NCBI GenBank assembly: GCA_964594365.1 | Contig: CAZQMB010000002.1 | Span: forward strand, 62,001 to 126,000 | DNA from: CAIUSP01 sp964594365 | Lineage (GTDB): Bacteria > Actinomycetota > Thermoleophilia > Solirubrobacterales > 70-9 | Length of the DNA: 64,000 nt | Direction: 5' to 3' | Shown: piece by piece, positions 1-7,900 of the stretch | Numbering within the stretch: position 1 is the first letter of the stretch | Layout: the number at the start of each line of letters is the position of its first letter | Position numbers and translations under genes: made by a program | The notes under the pieces: generated by a model | Seen by the model: only the letters and a program-made list of their open reading frames with translations | The model's database searches: none | What the model was told of the DNA's origin: nothing

Positions 1-88
1 CTGCGTAGTGGTCGGCAGGGCCTCCGATCCTGATCGTGGTGAGGCGATCGAGTGGGAAATCTTCGGTTGTGGGAGGCGCACCGCTCAT
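1..88 (-). CDS. murB: UDP-N-acetylenolpyruvoylglucosamine reductase MurB, N-terminal fragment
   Basis: Only the first 29 codons are inside the window; the gene runs off the left edge. The ATG at 88-86 overlaps the murG-murC stop as ATGA. The translated start contains TTIRIGGPAD, the typical N-terminal FAD-domain motif of MurB. The enzyme reduces UDP-GlcNAc-enolpyruvate to UDP-MurNAc with NADPH in the cytoplasm. Its position directly after murC is the usual dcw order in actinobacteria. The fragment is too short to judge the rest of the protein. Confidence 0.82.
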   Translation of the reverse strand, partial: MSGAPPTTEDFPLDRLTTIRIGGPADHYA

Positions 89-2682
89 CCATTCCCTTCC
101 GCCACGAGATCTTCGGCCAGGCGATCTATGTCTCCGGCTCCGAGCGTGACCACGAGATCCCCCTCGGTAAGCCGACCGGAGAGAGCCTCTAGGGCGCCTT
201 CCCGGTTCTGCAGCCACCAGACGGGCCTGCCGCCCGCTGCGTCTGCAGCGGCTTCGGCTACCCATCTGCCGGTCACGCCCTCGAGGTCCCCCACCGGCGT
301 CTCGCGCGCCGGATAGACCTCGAGGACTCCGATCTCGTCTGCGGCAGCGAGAGCACGACCGAACTCACTCGAGAGAGCCTTCGTCCGCGAGTAGAGATGA
401 GGCTGGAAGATGGCAATGACCCTCCGCGAACCGACCTGACGCGCCGCCTCCAGTGCCGCAGCGACTTCGGTTGGATGATGAGCGTAGTCGTCGTAGACGA
501 GCGCTCCCGATGCCATACGCCCCTTCCGTTCGAATCTCCGAGCCACCCCCGGAAAGCTGGCAAGCGCCTCTTCGAGCTCCTTCGGCTCGACCTGATCGAG
601 CAGACCAGCCGACCCCAGAGCGCCGACCGCTGCGAGAGCATTCAAGACGTTATGGCGCCCGGGTGATGAGGTCCTCAGCTCGAGATCGTCAGCGAATCCG
701 GGCAAGCCACTGATCCGGAACGAGGTGCCCGCGCCCGACAGAGAGAGATCTCTCGCCTCGATCTCGGTCGGCAGGGCCGGCTCCAGTCGTTGCTCTCCTC
801 CGAGGATGCCGAATCGCAGGCAACGCCCGGGGCCGGAGAGGTCTACTTCGGGTCCGACGATCATCGATTCCGAGTGCGAGACGAACCCGTTGAACGCCTT
901 GCGCAGATCCTCGAGTGATGCCCAGCGAGCATGATGATCGAGCTCGAGGTTCGTCACCACGGCTACCTCGGGAGAGAGCTCGAGGAAACTCGCATCGCTC
1001 TCGTCGGCCTCGGTGACCATCCACTCGCCAGCCCCCCAGCCTGCATTCGTCGGCGCTCCGGAAGGGCCTGCGCCTGGCAACTCGCCGCCGATCAGGAAAC
1101 CGGGTTCCATCCCGAGGCTTCGCATCAGATGGACGCAGAGTGCGGTGGTGGTTGTCTTCCCGTGCGTACCGGCAACGGCGATCAGGCGTCGCGCCCGTGA
1201 CACCTCCGCAAGCATCTCACCCCGGTGGATGATTCGCTGACCCCGCTCTCGGGCCAGCATGAGCTGCGGGTTGTCCTCAGCGATGGCGCTCGAAACGACC
1301 ACCTCGGAGCCCTCCGGAAGGCGTTGGGGATCGTGCCCGATCTCGGTTGGAATGCCGAGGGACCCGAGACGAGAGAGGTAGGAGGAATCGCTCCGGTCCG
1401 AGCCGCTGACCCCAGCTCCTCTCGAGGCAGCGATCGCTGCCAGTCCTGACATGCCAGCCCCTCCGAGACCGATGAAGTAGAGGTTTCGTCCGGTCATGTC
1501 CTCCGCCTTCGCCGCGTCCCCGGATCGGGTCGCATCGACCCGATGTGGCTCCTCCATGGCGTTGGCTGCCCGTCGTGATCTCGCTGCGCCGACCACGAGC
1601 CTCGCAACTTCTGCGGCAGCATCCGGTCGGGCTAGAGCAGCCGAGGCCGCCGCCATCTCGGCGAGCAGATCCGGATCGTCGAGCAGGTCGGCGACGGCAG
1701 TGCGAAGTGTGCCCGAATCCAAGTCGGAGTCCGCCAGCATCCGTGCCGCGCCGCCGGAGACCATCCACTCTGCGTTCCGTGTCTGATGGTCGGCGGTGGC
1801 GTGAGGGTAGGGGATGAGCACCGCCGGCTTTCCGGCAGCGGCGATCTCGAACACGGAACCACCTGACCTCCCGACCACGAGGTCTGCCGCTGCGAGCACC
1901 TCTCCGAGGCCCGGCTCGTAGCGGAGCAGGGTATAGCCGGTGGGATTCCCTCTGGCCGCCAGCTGAGCCGAGACCTCGTCGTAATCGCGTTCGCCACTGA
2001 TGTGGATCACGCTCACTCCGAGGGGCTGTAGCGCGGAAACCGCGCAGAGATTGAGGCTCCTCGCACCGAGGCTCCCGCCCACCACGAGGACGCAGAGGTC
2101 ATCCGGCTCGAGGCCGAAACGTGTCCGCGCTGAGGCTCGATCCGCGGTAGTCAGCCCACGCGGAAGCGGGCGACCGGTCACGGTGAAGGGCGGATGGTCA
2201 CGACCCTCGATGGGGAATGAGAGGCAGACGGTGTCTGCCCTGTGGGCGAGTGCGCGGTTGGTCAGTCCGAGATGACTGTCCGCCTCGGTCAGGACGAGCG
2301 GGATACCGAGGCCGAGCGCGGCCAACCCGGCAGGCCCCGACACGTACCCACCTCCACCGAGGACCACAGAAGCCGATCTCTCCCGAAGGACCTTGGTCGC
2401 TTGCGGCAGGGCCATCGCTGCCTTGGCCAGAGCTCCGGCCGCTTTCAGCGGATTACCACGGTCGAGCCCGGTGAGGTCGAGGAAGTCGATCTCGTAGCCC
2501 GCATCGGGCACGAGGGTAGCCTCTGCCCGCTCTCGCGTGCCGAGGAAGGTGACTACGGCTCCGTCAGCCCGAAGCTCGTCCGCCACCGCCACCGCGGGAA
2601 CGACGTGTCCCGCCGTGCCGCCGGCTGCGATCACGACCCGGAGCGGGTCGCTTTCGGGGTGTCCTGGGCCTGCTCTTGCCAC
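85..2682 (-). CDS. murG-murC: Bifunctional MurG-MurC fusion (lipid II synthase and UDP-MurNAc:L-alanine ligase)
   Basis: A single 865-aa frame encodes two enzymes normally made separately. Residues about 14-370 are MurG, which transfers GlcNAc to lipid I: glycine loop GGTAGH, GGSLGA, and the donor-sugar region SGGSVFEIAAAGKP with DHQTRNA. Residues 396-865 are MurC, which adds L-Ala to UDP-MurNAc: GTHGKTTTT P-loop, DESDASFL, DDYAHHPTE and FQPHLYSRT. A roughly 25-residue polar linker joins them. There is no stop codon between the halves. The ATG at 1497 (residue 396) follows GGAGG at only 2-nt spacing, so an internal MurC start is possible. The annotated start is GTG at 2682, inside the ftsW tail. 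A GTG at 2634, just before the IAAGG strand, would also serve. The ligase and transferase act at opposite ends of precursor synthesis. Confidence 0.93.
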   Translation of the reverse strand: MARAGPGHPESDPLRVVIAAGGTAGHVVPAVAVADELRADGAVVTFLGTRERAEATLVPDAGYEIDFLDLTGLDRGNPLKAAGALAKAAMALPQATKVLRERSASVVLGGGGYVSGPAGLAALGLGIPLVLTEADSHLGLTNRALAHRADTVCLSFPIEGRDHPPFTVTGRPLPRGLTTADRASARTRFGLEPDDLCVLVVGGSLGARSLNLCAVSALQPLGVSVIHISGERDYDEVSAQLAARGNPTGYTLLRYEPGLGEVLAAADLVVGRSGGSVFEIAAAGKPAVLIPYPHATADHQTRNAEWMVSGGAARMLADSDLDSGTLRTAVADLLDDPDLLAEMAAASAALARPDAAAEVARLVVGAARSRRAANAMEEPHRVDATRSGDAAKAEDMTGRNLYFIGLGGAGMSGLAAIAASRGAGVSGSDRSDSSYLSRLGSLGIPTEIGHDPQRLPEGSEVVVSSAIAEDNPQLMLARERGQRIIHRGEMLAEVSRARRLIAVAGTHGKTTTTALCVHLMRSLGMEPGFLIGGELPGAGPSGAPTNAGWGAGEWMVTEADESDASFLELSPEVAVVTNLELDHHARWASLEDLRKAFNGFVSHSESMIVGPEVDLSGPGRCLRFGILGGEQRLEPALPTEIEARDLSLSGAGTSFRISGLPGFADDLELRTSSPGRHNVLNALAAVGALGSAGLLDQVEPKELEEALASFPGVARRFERKGRMASGALVYDDYAHHPTEVAAALEAARQVGSRRVIAIFQPHLYSRTKALSSEFGRALAAADEIGVLEVYPARETPVGDLEGVTGRWVAEAAADAAGGRPVWWLQNREGALEALSGRLTEGDLVVTLGAGDIDRLAEDLVAEGNG

Positions 2683-3922
2683 CTTCGATTACCTGCAGTT
2701 TCGCAGCGCCTCCGGCGCGGGGACGGCGTCGGGGAACGCGGGGGGCAGCCGTGGACTGCCCGCTCCGGGACGGCACCGAGGAGCGAGCCGCCACGGGACC
2801 TCGCGCGACGTTGAGGAGCAAGCCGACGGCAGCGAGCATCACCACGAGACTCGTACCTCCATAGGAGACGAACGGGAGCGGGATGCCGGTGAGGGGAGCG
2901 AGTCCCATGACGGCGAACAAGTTGATCCCGGCCTGGATCAGGATCAGGGACGTGAGGGATGCCGCGAGGAGCTTCGAGTAGCGATCGGTCGCACGATGGG
3001 CCGCTTTGAATCCGGCCCAACCGAACATCCCGAAGAGAGCTATCAACGCCAACATCCCCGCGAAGCCCGACTCTTCCCCGATCACGGCCGCGATCATGTC
3101 GGTGTGTGCTTCAGGCAGGTAGGAGGCCTTCTGGATGCTCTCCCCGAGACCCACTCCCAACGGCCCACCTGATCCGATCGCGATCTCGGCCTGAGCGCTC
3201 TGATACCCGGCGCCCGAGAGGTCGGCCGTAGGGTCGAGGAAGCTGGTGAGCCTCGCCTGCTGGTAGGGATGACTGGCGATCAGCGCGATTACGCCGACCG
3301 CCAGTACCGCTGCGACCGGGGCGAGCGTGCGGGGTTTGGTCCCCGCAAGCAGGAGCAGACAGGCTGACGAGAAGATGATCGTGCTTGCCGTGCCGAGGTC
3401 CGGCTGCAGAGCGATGAGCCCCAGGAACGCTGCGCAGACGATGAGGAAGGGCCCGAGCCCCTGGAGGGTCCTCACCCGCCGCGGCTCGGCAGCGAGCAAG
3501 TGCGCTCCGTAGAGCAGGACCGCCAGTTTGGCGATCTCCGACGGCTGGAACTGGACCACCCCTGCGCCGAGCCAGCGCTGGGAACCGTTGACGGTCTGAC
3601 CGACTCCGGGAACCAGCACCGCGAGGAGCATCAAGAACGCCACGACGAGGAATACCGGGGTGGTCACCCTCGCGAGCCGAAGGCCGTAGGTCGAGAAGAC
3701 GCGCATGACGATGAGCCCGAGGACGGCAAAGACCGCCACCCGCTTCAGGTACTCGGCGCTGTCCCCTCCACCCTCGGGGAGTACCGCCTTCACCGAGGTC
3801 GCACTGAACACCATCAGGGCGCCGAACGCGACAAGACAGAGTGTCGCCGTCAGCATCACCGAATACTCAGGTGGCGGGGCGTCGCGCTTCCTCCTGGGAC
3901 CGCTGGGGAGCAGACCACTCAT
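2564..3922 (-). CDS. ftsW: Lipid II polymerase / cell division protein FtsW (SEDS family)
   Basis: This 452-aa polytopic membrane protein of the SEDS family polymerises lipid II glycan at the septum together with the class B PBP encoded upstream. The ATG at 3922 overlaps the murD stop as ATGA; an in-frame extension further upstream lies within murD and is not used. A short cytoplasmic N-terminus precedes about ten hydrophobic segments. SEDS landmarks include LQPDLGTA, FLDPTADLSGAGYQ, the SGGPLGVGLGES loop, DMIAAVIGEE and PFVSYGGTSL. The C-terminus is a long Arg/Gly-rich tail of about 65 residues whose coding sequence overlaps the murG start by up to 119 bp. Confidence 0.93.
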   Translation of the reverse strand: MSGLLPSGPRRKRDAPPPEYSVMLTATLCLVAFGALMVFSATSVKAVLPEGGGDSAEYLKRVAVFAVLGLIVMRVFSTYGLRLARVTTPVFLVVAFLMLLAVLVPGVGQTVNGSQRWLGAGVVQFQPSEIAKLAVLLYGAHLLAAEPRRVRTLQGLGPFLIVCAAFLGLIALQPDLGTASTIIFSSACLLLLAGTKPRTLAPVAAVLAVGVIALIASHPYQQARLTSFLDPTADLSGAGYQSAQAEIAIGSGGPLGVGLGESIQKASYLPEAHTDMIAAVIGEESGFAGMLALIALFGMFGWAGFKAAHRATDRYSKLLAASLTSLILIQAGINLFAVMGLAPLTGIPLPFVSYGGTSLVVMLAAVGLLLNVARGPVAARSSVPSRSGQSTAAPRVPRRRPRAGGAAKLQVIEGGKSRPRTPRKRPAPGRDRSRRHGGTRRSRGGGGGRASG

Positions 3923-5310
3923 CCTCCGGTCCTCCTCTCGACCAGTTCCCTGAATCTGTCGCCGCGCTGCTCGAAGTCCTCGAACTGATCGAAGCTCGCA
4001 CAGGCGGGGGCCAGCAGGACGACCTCTCCCTCCAGCGCGGCGTCCGAGGCCCTCTCGACAGCCTCCTCGAAGCTGTCCGAGGTAACGACCTCCACTCCGC
4101 TGTCTCGTGCAGACGCAAGCGCGGAGTCGAGGGAGCTCGCGGCCTCGCCGACCAGATAGCAACCCGTGCAGCGCTCGCGCACCACCTCGAGCAGAGGCTC
4201 GAACGACTCATCCTTGAGCGAGCCACCCAAGATCACCCTGACCCCGGATGGGAACGAGGCGATCGCTGCAGAGGCAGCCGCGACGTTCGTCGCCTTCGAA
4301 TCATTCACGTAACGGACCCCTTCGGTCTCAGTCACCAACTCGAGGCGGTGGGCAACACCCTCGAAGGAGCGGAGGCCGGCGGCGACATGATCGAGTGCGA
4401 TGCCGCAGGCGACAGAGGCCGCAGTCACTGCGGCCGCGTTGGAGAGGTTGTGCTCGCCGGGGAGTGGGAGGTCGGCGACGTCGATCACATCTTCACCCCG
4501 CCAGAGGATTCGGCCTTCCCGGACCTCGGCATCGCATCCGACGCTGCGAAGCGCCGGCCCGTCACCCGGTCCACAGAAACCGATCTCCTCGGCATCACCG
4601 GCAAGCTCGACCTCCCCGAGCAACGCGTCTCGCGAGTTGATCACCGCGGTATCACCGGGCGCCTGATTGGCGAAGATCTTCAGTTTCGCGCCGAGATACT
4701 CCTCCATCGATCCATGTCGATCGAGATGATCAGGTGAGAGGTTCAACAGCACTGCGACCTCGGGGGAGAACTCGGATGAGTCCTCCAGCTGGAAGCTCGA
4801 GCACTCGCATACGACCGTTGCATCTGGATCAGCACGTCCGACCAGTGAGGCGAGGGGCTTGCCGACGTTTCCGGCGACCTCCACCGGAACCCCTGCGACG
4901 CGATGGATGTGGCCGATCGTCTCCGTCACCGTGGTCTTGCCGTTGGTTCCGGTGACAGCACAGAATCGATTGGGGAGTGATCTCCACGCCAGTTCGAGTT
5001 CCCCGGTCACCTCGATCGAATGCTCGATTGCGGCCGATATCAGCGGCGAGCTGCCCGGTACGCCGGGGCTCTTGACCAGTGTGGAGATACCCACGAGGAG
5101 GTCCTCTGACTGGTCCGAGAGCGAGACCTCTATGCCCTCGCTGACCAGATCCGCTGCTCCTGCTGGTTCGCCTGCATCACAGCCTCGTACCTCCGCGCCG
5201 GCAGCGGCGAGCATCCTGGCCACCGCCTGCCCGGAGCGACCCATGCCGACAACGAGAAACGGCCCCTCTGGCAGGGGCGGACGTGTGCGCTCTTTCTGGC
5301 GCGGATTCAT
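3919..5310 (-). CDS. murD: UDP-N-acetylmuramoylalanine--D-glutamate ligase MurD
   Basis: This 463-aa cytoplasmic Mur ligase adds D-Glu to UDP-MurNAc-L-Ala with ATP. Visible are the N-terminal Rossmann GMGRSGQAVA, the ATP loop VTGTNGKTTVTE, LNLSPDHLDRHGSM in the central domain, NDSKATN, and a C-terminal APACASFDQFEDFEQRG, which is diagnostic for MurD. The ATG at 5310 is preferred over the adjacent TTG at 5313 because GAGG lies five bases upstream. The stop overlaps ftsW (ATGA). Upstream it is separated from mraY by about 95 bp, the longest spacer in the cluster, containing an inverted-repeat structure. Confidence 0.95.
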   Translation of the reverse strand: MNPRQKERTRPPLPEGPFLVVGMGRSGQAVARMLAAAGAEVRGCDAGEPAGAADLVSEGIEVSLSDQSEDLLVGISTLVKSPGVPGSSPLISAAIEHSIEVTGELELAWRSLPNRFCAVTGTNGKTTVTETIGHIHRVAGVPVEVAGNVGKPLASLVGRADPDATVVCECSSFQLEDSSEFSPEVAVLLNLSPDHLDRHGSMEEYLGAKLKIFANQAPGDTAVINSRDALLGEVELAGDAEEIGFCGPGDGPALRSVGCDAEVREGRILWRGEDVIDVADLPLPGEHNLSNAAAVTAASVACGIALDHVAAGLRSFEGVAHRLELVTETEGVRYVNDSKATNVAAASAAIASFPSGVRVILGGSLKDESFEPLLEVVRERCTGCYLVGEAASSLDSALASARDSGVEVVTSDSFEEAVERASDAALEGEVVLLAPACASFDQFEDFEQRGDRFRELVERRTGG

Positions 5311-5329
5311 CAAGTCCTCTTTCGCCTCC

Positions 5330-5391
5330 CACGCCTGAGTCCCTACCTGCCGACACGCCTGTTCAGGCGCGAGCAGCCGGGCTCAGGCGTG
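5330..5391. repeat. Nested inverted repeat between mraY and murD
   Basis: Outer arms CACGCCTGAG (5330-5339) and CTCAGGCGTG (5382-5391) are perfect 10-bp complements. They enclose a second hairpin, CGCCTG (5356-5361) / CAGGCG (5364-5369), with a 2-bp loop. All four arms share the CAGGCG core. As RNA on the minus strand this would fold about 20 nt upstream of the murD ribosome-binding site. No U-tract follows, so it does not look like a standard terminator. An attenuator, processing site or protein-binding RNA structure is possible, but its function is unknown. Confidence 0.5.
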
Positions 5392-5405
5392 AATGAGGTA
5401 GTTCT

Positions 5406-6535
5406 TCAGCCGATCGACTGCTGATAGAGGGTGAATCCGATCCCCGAGCAGACTGCCGCGATGATCCAGNNNNNNNNNNNNNNNNNNNNNNNNNNNNNNN
5501 NNNNNNNNNNNNNNNNNNNNNNNNNNNNNNNNNNNNNNNNNNNNNNNNNNNNNNNNNNNNNNNNNNNNNCGACTGCTGATAGAGGGTGAATCCGATCCCC
5601 GAGCAGACTGCCGCGATGATCCAGAACCGGAGCATGATCTTGGTCTCCGACCATCCCATCAACTCGAAGTGATGATGGACCGGAGCCATCAGCAGGACAC
5701 GACGCTGGAAGAGTTTGAAGAAGGCGACCTGGAGCGCCACTGAGAGCGCCTCGATGACGAAGATCCCACCGATCAGGATGAGGAGGATCTCGGTCTGTGT
5801 CATCACTGCGAGTGCACCGATCGCCCCTCCGAGCCCGAGTGAACCGGTGTCACCCATGAAGATCGAAGCCGGGAAGGCGTTGAACCAGAGGAACCCGATG
5901 CATGCTCCAACGAGGCAGGCGGAGAGCATCGAGAGGTTCTCCTGCTCGCCCGTGATGAAGGTGATCGCGGTGTACGCGAGCAGGACGATCGCGCAGCAAC
6001 CTGCAGCGAGACCGTCGAGACCGTCGGTGAGGTTCACCGCGTTCGACGAACCGGCGATGACCAGGAAGACGAACAGGAGGTACAGGCCGTCCGAGAGCGG
6101 GACCGTCGCGTCGGCGACCCGGATCTGCAACTGGGGGTCGAGTCCTACCTCGTGCCGGGCGACCCACCACAGCCCTATGGCCAGACCGAGTTGGAAGAGG
6201 AGCTTCCAGCGGGCCGAGAGTCCGAGCGACCTGCGCTTGACGAGTTTCAGGAAGTCGTCGGCGAATCCGATCAGAGCGCAGCCGAGAGCCACGCCGAGCA
6301 CGGCGAGACTCGCGGGATCGCGATCCGAAAGCGCGATGAAAGGGATCGAGATCGCAAGGAAGATGATCAGGCCGCCCATGGTGGGAGTACCGGCCTTCTC
6401 GTGATGTTCGGCCGGCCCCTCCTCACGGATCTGCTGACCGAACTCCTTGACCCGGAGGTAGGAGATGAACTTCGGGCCGAGGAAGATGCAGATCAGCATC
6501 GAGCCCATCGACGCGATGAGTATCTCCCCCAGCAT
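5406..6535 (-). CDS. mraY: Phospho-MurNAc-pentapeptide transferase MraY, interrupted by a probable false gap
   Basis: MraY is an integral membrane enzyme that makes lipid I from UDP-MurNAc-pentapeptide and undecaprenyl phosphate. The N-terminus has the EEGPAEHHEKAGTPTMGG loop, followed by FADDFLK, NLTDGLDGLAAG, FMGDTGSLGLGG and the APVHHHFELMGWSE histidine motif, with about ten membrane segments. The ATG at 6535 overlaps the murF stop as TGATG. The frame is broken by 100 Ns at 5470-5569 flanked by identical 55-bp copies. Removing the Ns and one copy gives an intact 324-aa protein ending ...YQQSIG with TGA at 5408-5406, a normal MraY length. The gene is therefore probably intact in the organism. 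Confidence 0.93.
5415..5624. other. Assembly gap (100 N) with duplicated 55-bp flanks
   Basis: Bases 5415-5469 and 5570-5624 are identical over 55 bp, and exactly 100 Ns (5470-5569) lie between them. This is the signature of two contigs that overlap by a de Bruijn-graph word length but were scaffolded with a default-length gap. Collapsing the overlap restores the mraY reading frame exactly (155 bases removed from a 1130-base interval leaves 325 codons). Confidence 0.93.
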
Positions 6536-7893
6536 CAGGGACCCTCGCCAGTCAGCCGGTCAGCGACTACCTCGAGTCCGACCGATCTCGACCCCTTGAC
6601 GAGCACCGCATCCTCGTCGCCCATCACCTCCGCCAGACCGGTGGCTGCCTCCTGCGCCGTAGCGAACCACTGATCGGGCTCGTAGGCCTTGGCCTGCTCA
6701 CCTACCCCGATCAACAGGTCGACCCCGACCTCACGCGCGTGGTCTGCGACCTCGGAGTGGAATCGATCGGCTTCCGGACCGAGCTCACGCATCTCCCCGA
6801 GCACGGCCAGATGGCGGTCGGCATCGAAAGTGGACAGGTGGTCCAGCGCCGCTCGCATCGAAACCGGGTTTGCGTTGTAACAGTCGTTGATCAGCACGGA
6901 TCCGCCCGTCAGCCGAACGAGCTCTCCCCGCAGGCGTGAGAAGACTACTCCCGGCGCCCGTCGTGCCATGGTCGCGAGGTCGACCCCGAGAGCGATACCG
7001 ACCGAAATGGCGGCTAGGGCGTTGAGCAAGTTGTGCTCTCCCGAGAAGGGGAAGCTGAACTCGCAGGTCTCCCCTCTTGCCTCGACCTCTGTTCTGATCC
7101 CGCCGCCGAGGAGATCGACTGCGCTGATGAACACATCCCCGCCTGGACCGAACCGCAGGATCTCTACGCCTTCGGTTGCGCAGGGCTCGAGTTCGCCCCT
7201 GAGGTGGGGTCCGAGGTATCCGGCGTCGGCCGGAACCACAGCCGTTCCCCCACCCTTGATACCCGCAAGCATCTCCGCCTTCGCTGCAGCTATCGCCTCG
7301 ATCGACCCCAGCAGTTCCAGGTGTACAGGGCCGACATTCGTGACCACGCCGACATCCGGTGCGGCAATCTCGCAGAGTTCGGTGATCTGCCCGACGCCGC
7401 GCATTCCCATCTCGCAGATGAGGAACTCGGTATCGGCTGGCGCCTCGAGGATGGTCAGGGGCACTCCTATCTCGGTGTTCCGATTCTCCCGACTGGCATG
7501 TGTGGATTCGCCCAACAGGGCGCGGCAGATGTCCTTGACCGTGGTCTTGCCGTTGGACCCGGTGATCCCCACCACCTTGCAGCCGAGATCGAGGCACCGC
7601 CGATGTGCGATCGCCTGGAGGGCGCGAAGGGGATCCTCGGTTCCTATCACCCAGTCTTTCCCGGATTCGACGCTGTCCGCCCACTCGTCCGACACCAAGA
7701 CCCCCCACGCCCCTTTCTCCAATGCCTCGGCGGCGAAGGCACCGCCGTCGCAGGTGGTGCCCGGAAGCCCGACGAAGAGGTCTCCCGCTCGAACCTCACG
7801 TGAGTCGATGACCGCACGCAACGGCAGTCCCCCACCCCCCGCACTGATCAGCTTGGCTCCGGCCGCCTCTACGAGATCGGTACCGGTGACCAT
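6535..7893 (-). CDS. murF: UDP-N-acetylmuramoyl-tripeptide--D-alanyl-D-alanine ligase MurF
   Basis: This 452-aa cytoplasmic Mur ligase attaches D-Ala-D-Ala to the tripeptide precursor. Motifs: VIDSREVRAGDLFVGLPG at the N-terminus, GITGSNGKTTVKD ATP loop, ENRNTEIGVPL, NVGPVHLE and DCYNANPVSMRAALD, the last being typical of MurF. The ATG at 7893 (preceded by GTG at 7896) sits 7 bases beyond the murE stop. An upstream in-frame extension lies in murE and is discarded. The gene ends in a TGATG overlap with mraY. Confidence 0.95.
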   Translation of the reverse strand: MVTGTDLVEAAGAKLISAGGGGLPLRAVIDSREVRAGDLFVGLPGTTCDGGAFAAEALEKGAWGVLVSDEWADSVESGKDWVIGTEDPLRALQAIAHRRCLDLGCKVVGITGSNGKTTVKDICRALLGESTHASRENRNTEIGVPLTILEAPADTEFLICEMGMRGVGQITELCEIAAPDVGVVTNVGPVHLELLGSIEAIAAAKAEMLAGIKGGGTAVVPADAGYLGPHLRGELEPCATEGVEILRFGPGGDVFISAVDLLGGGIRTEVEARGETCEFSFPFSGEHNLLNALAAISVGIALGVDLATMARRAPGVVFSRLRGELVRLTGGSVLINDCYNANPVSMRAALDHLSTFDADRHLAVLGEMRELGPEADRFHSEVADHAREVGVDLLIGVGEQAKAYEPDQWFATAQEAATGLAEVMGDEDAVLVKGSRSVGLEVVADRLTGEGP

Positions 7894-7900
7894 CACGGGA

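Noticed and set aside
5363..5469. Alternative C-terminus of mraY downstream of the N block
   Set aside because: It results from the frame shift caused by the artificial gap; the collapsed sequence gives a normal terminus.
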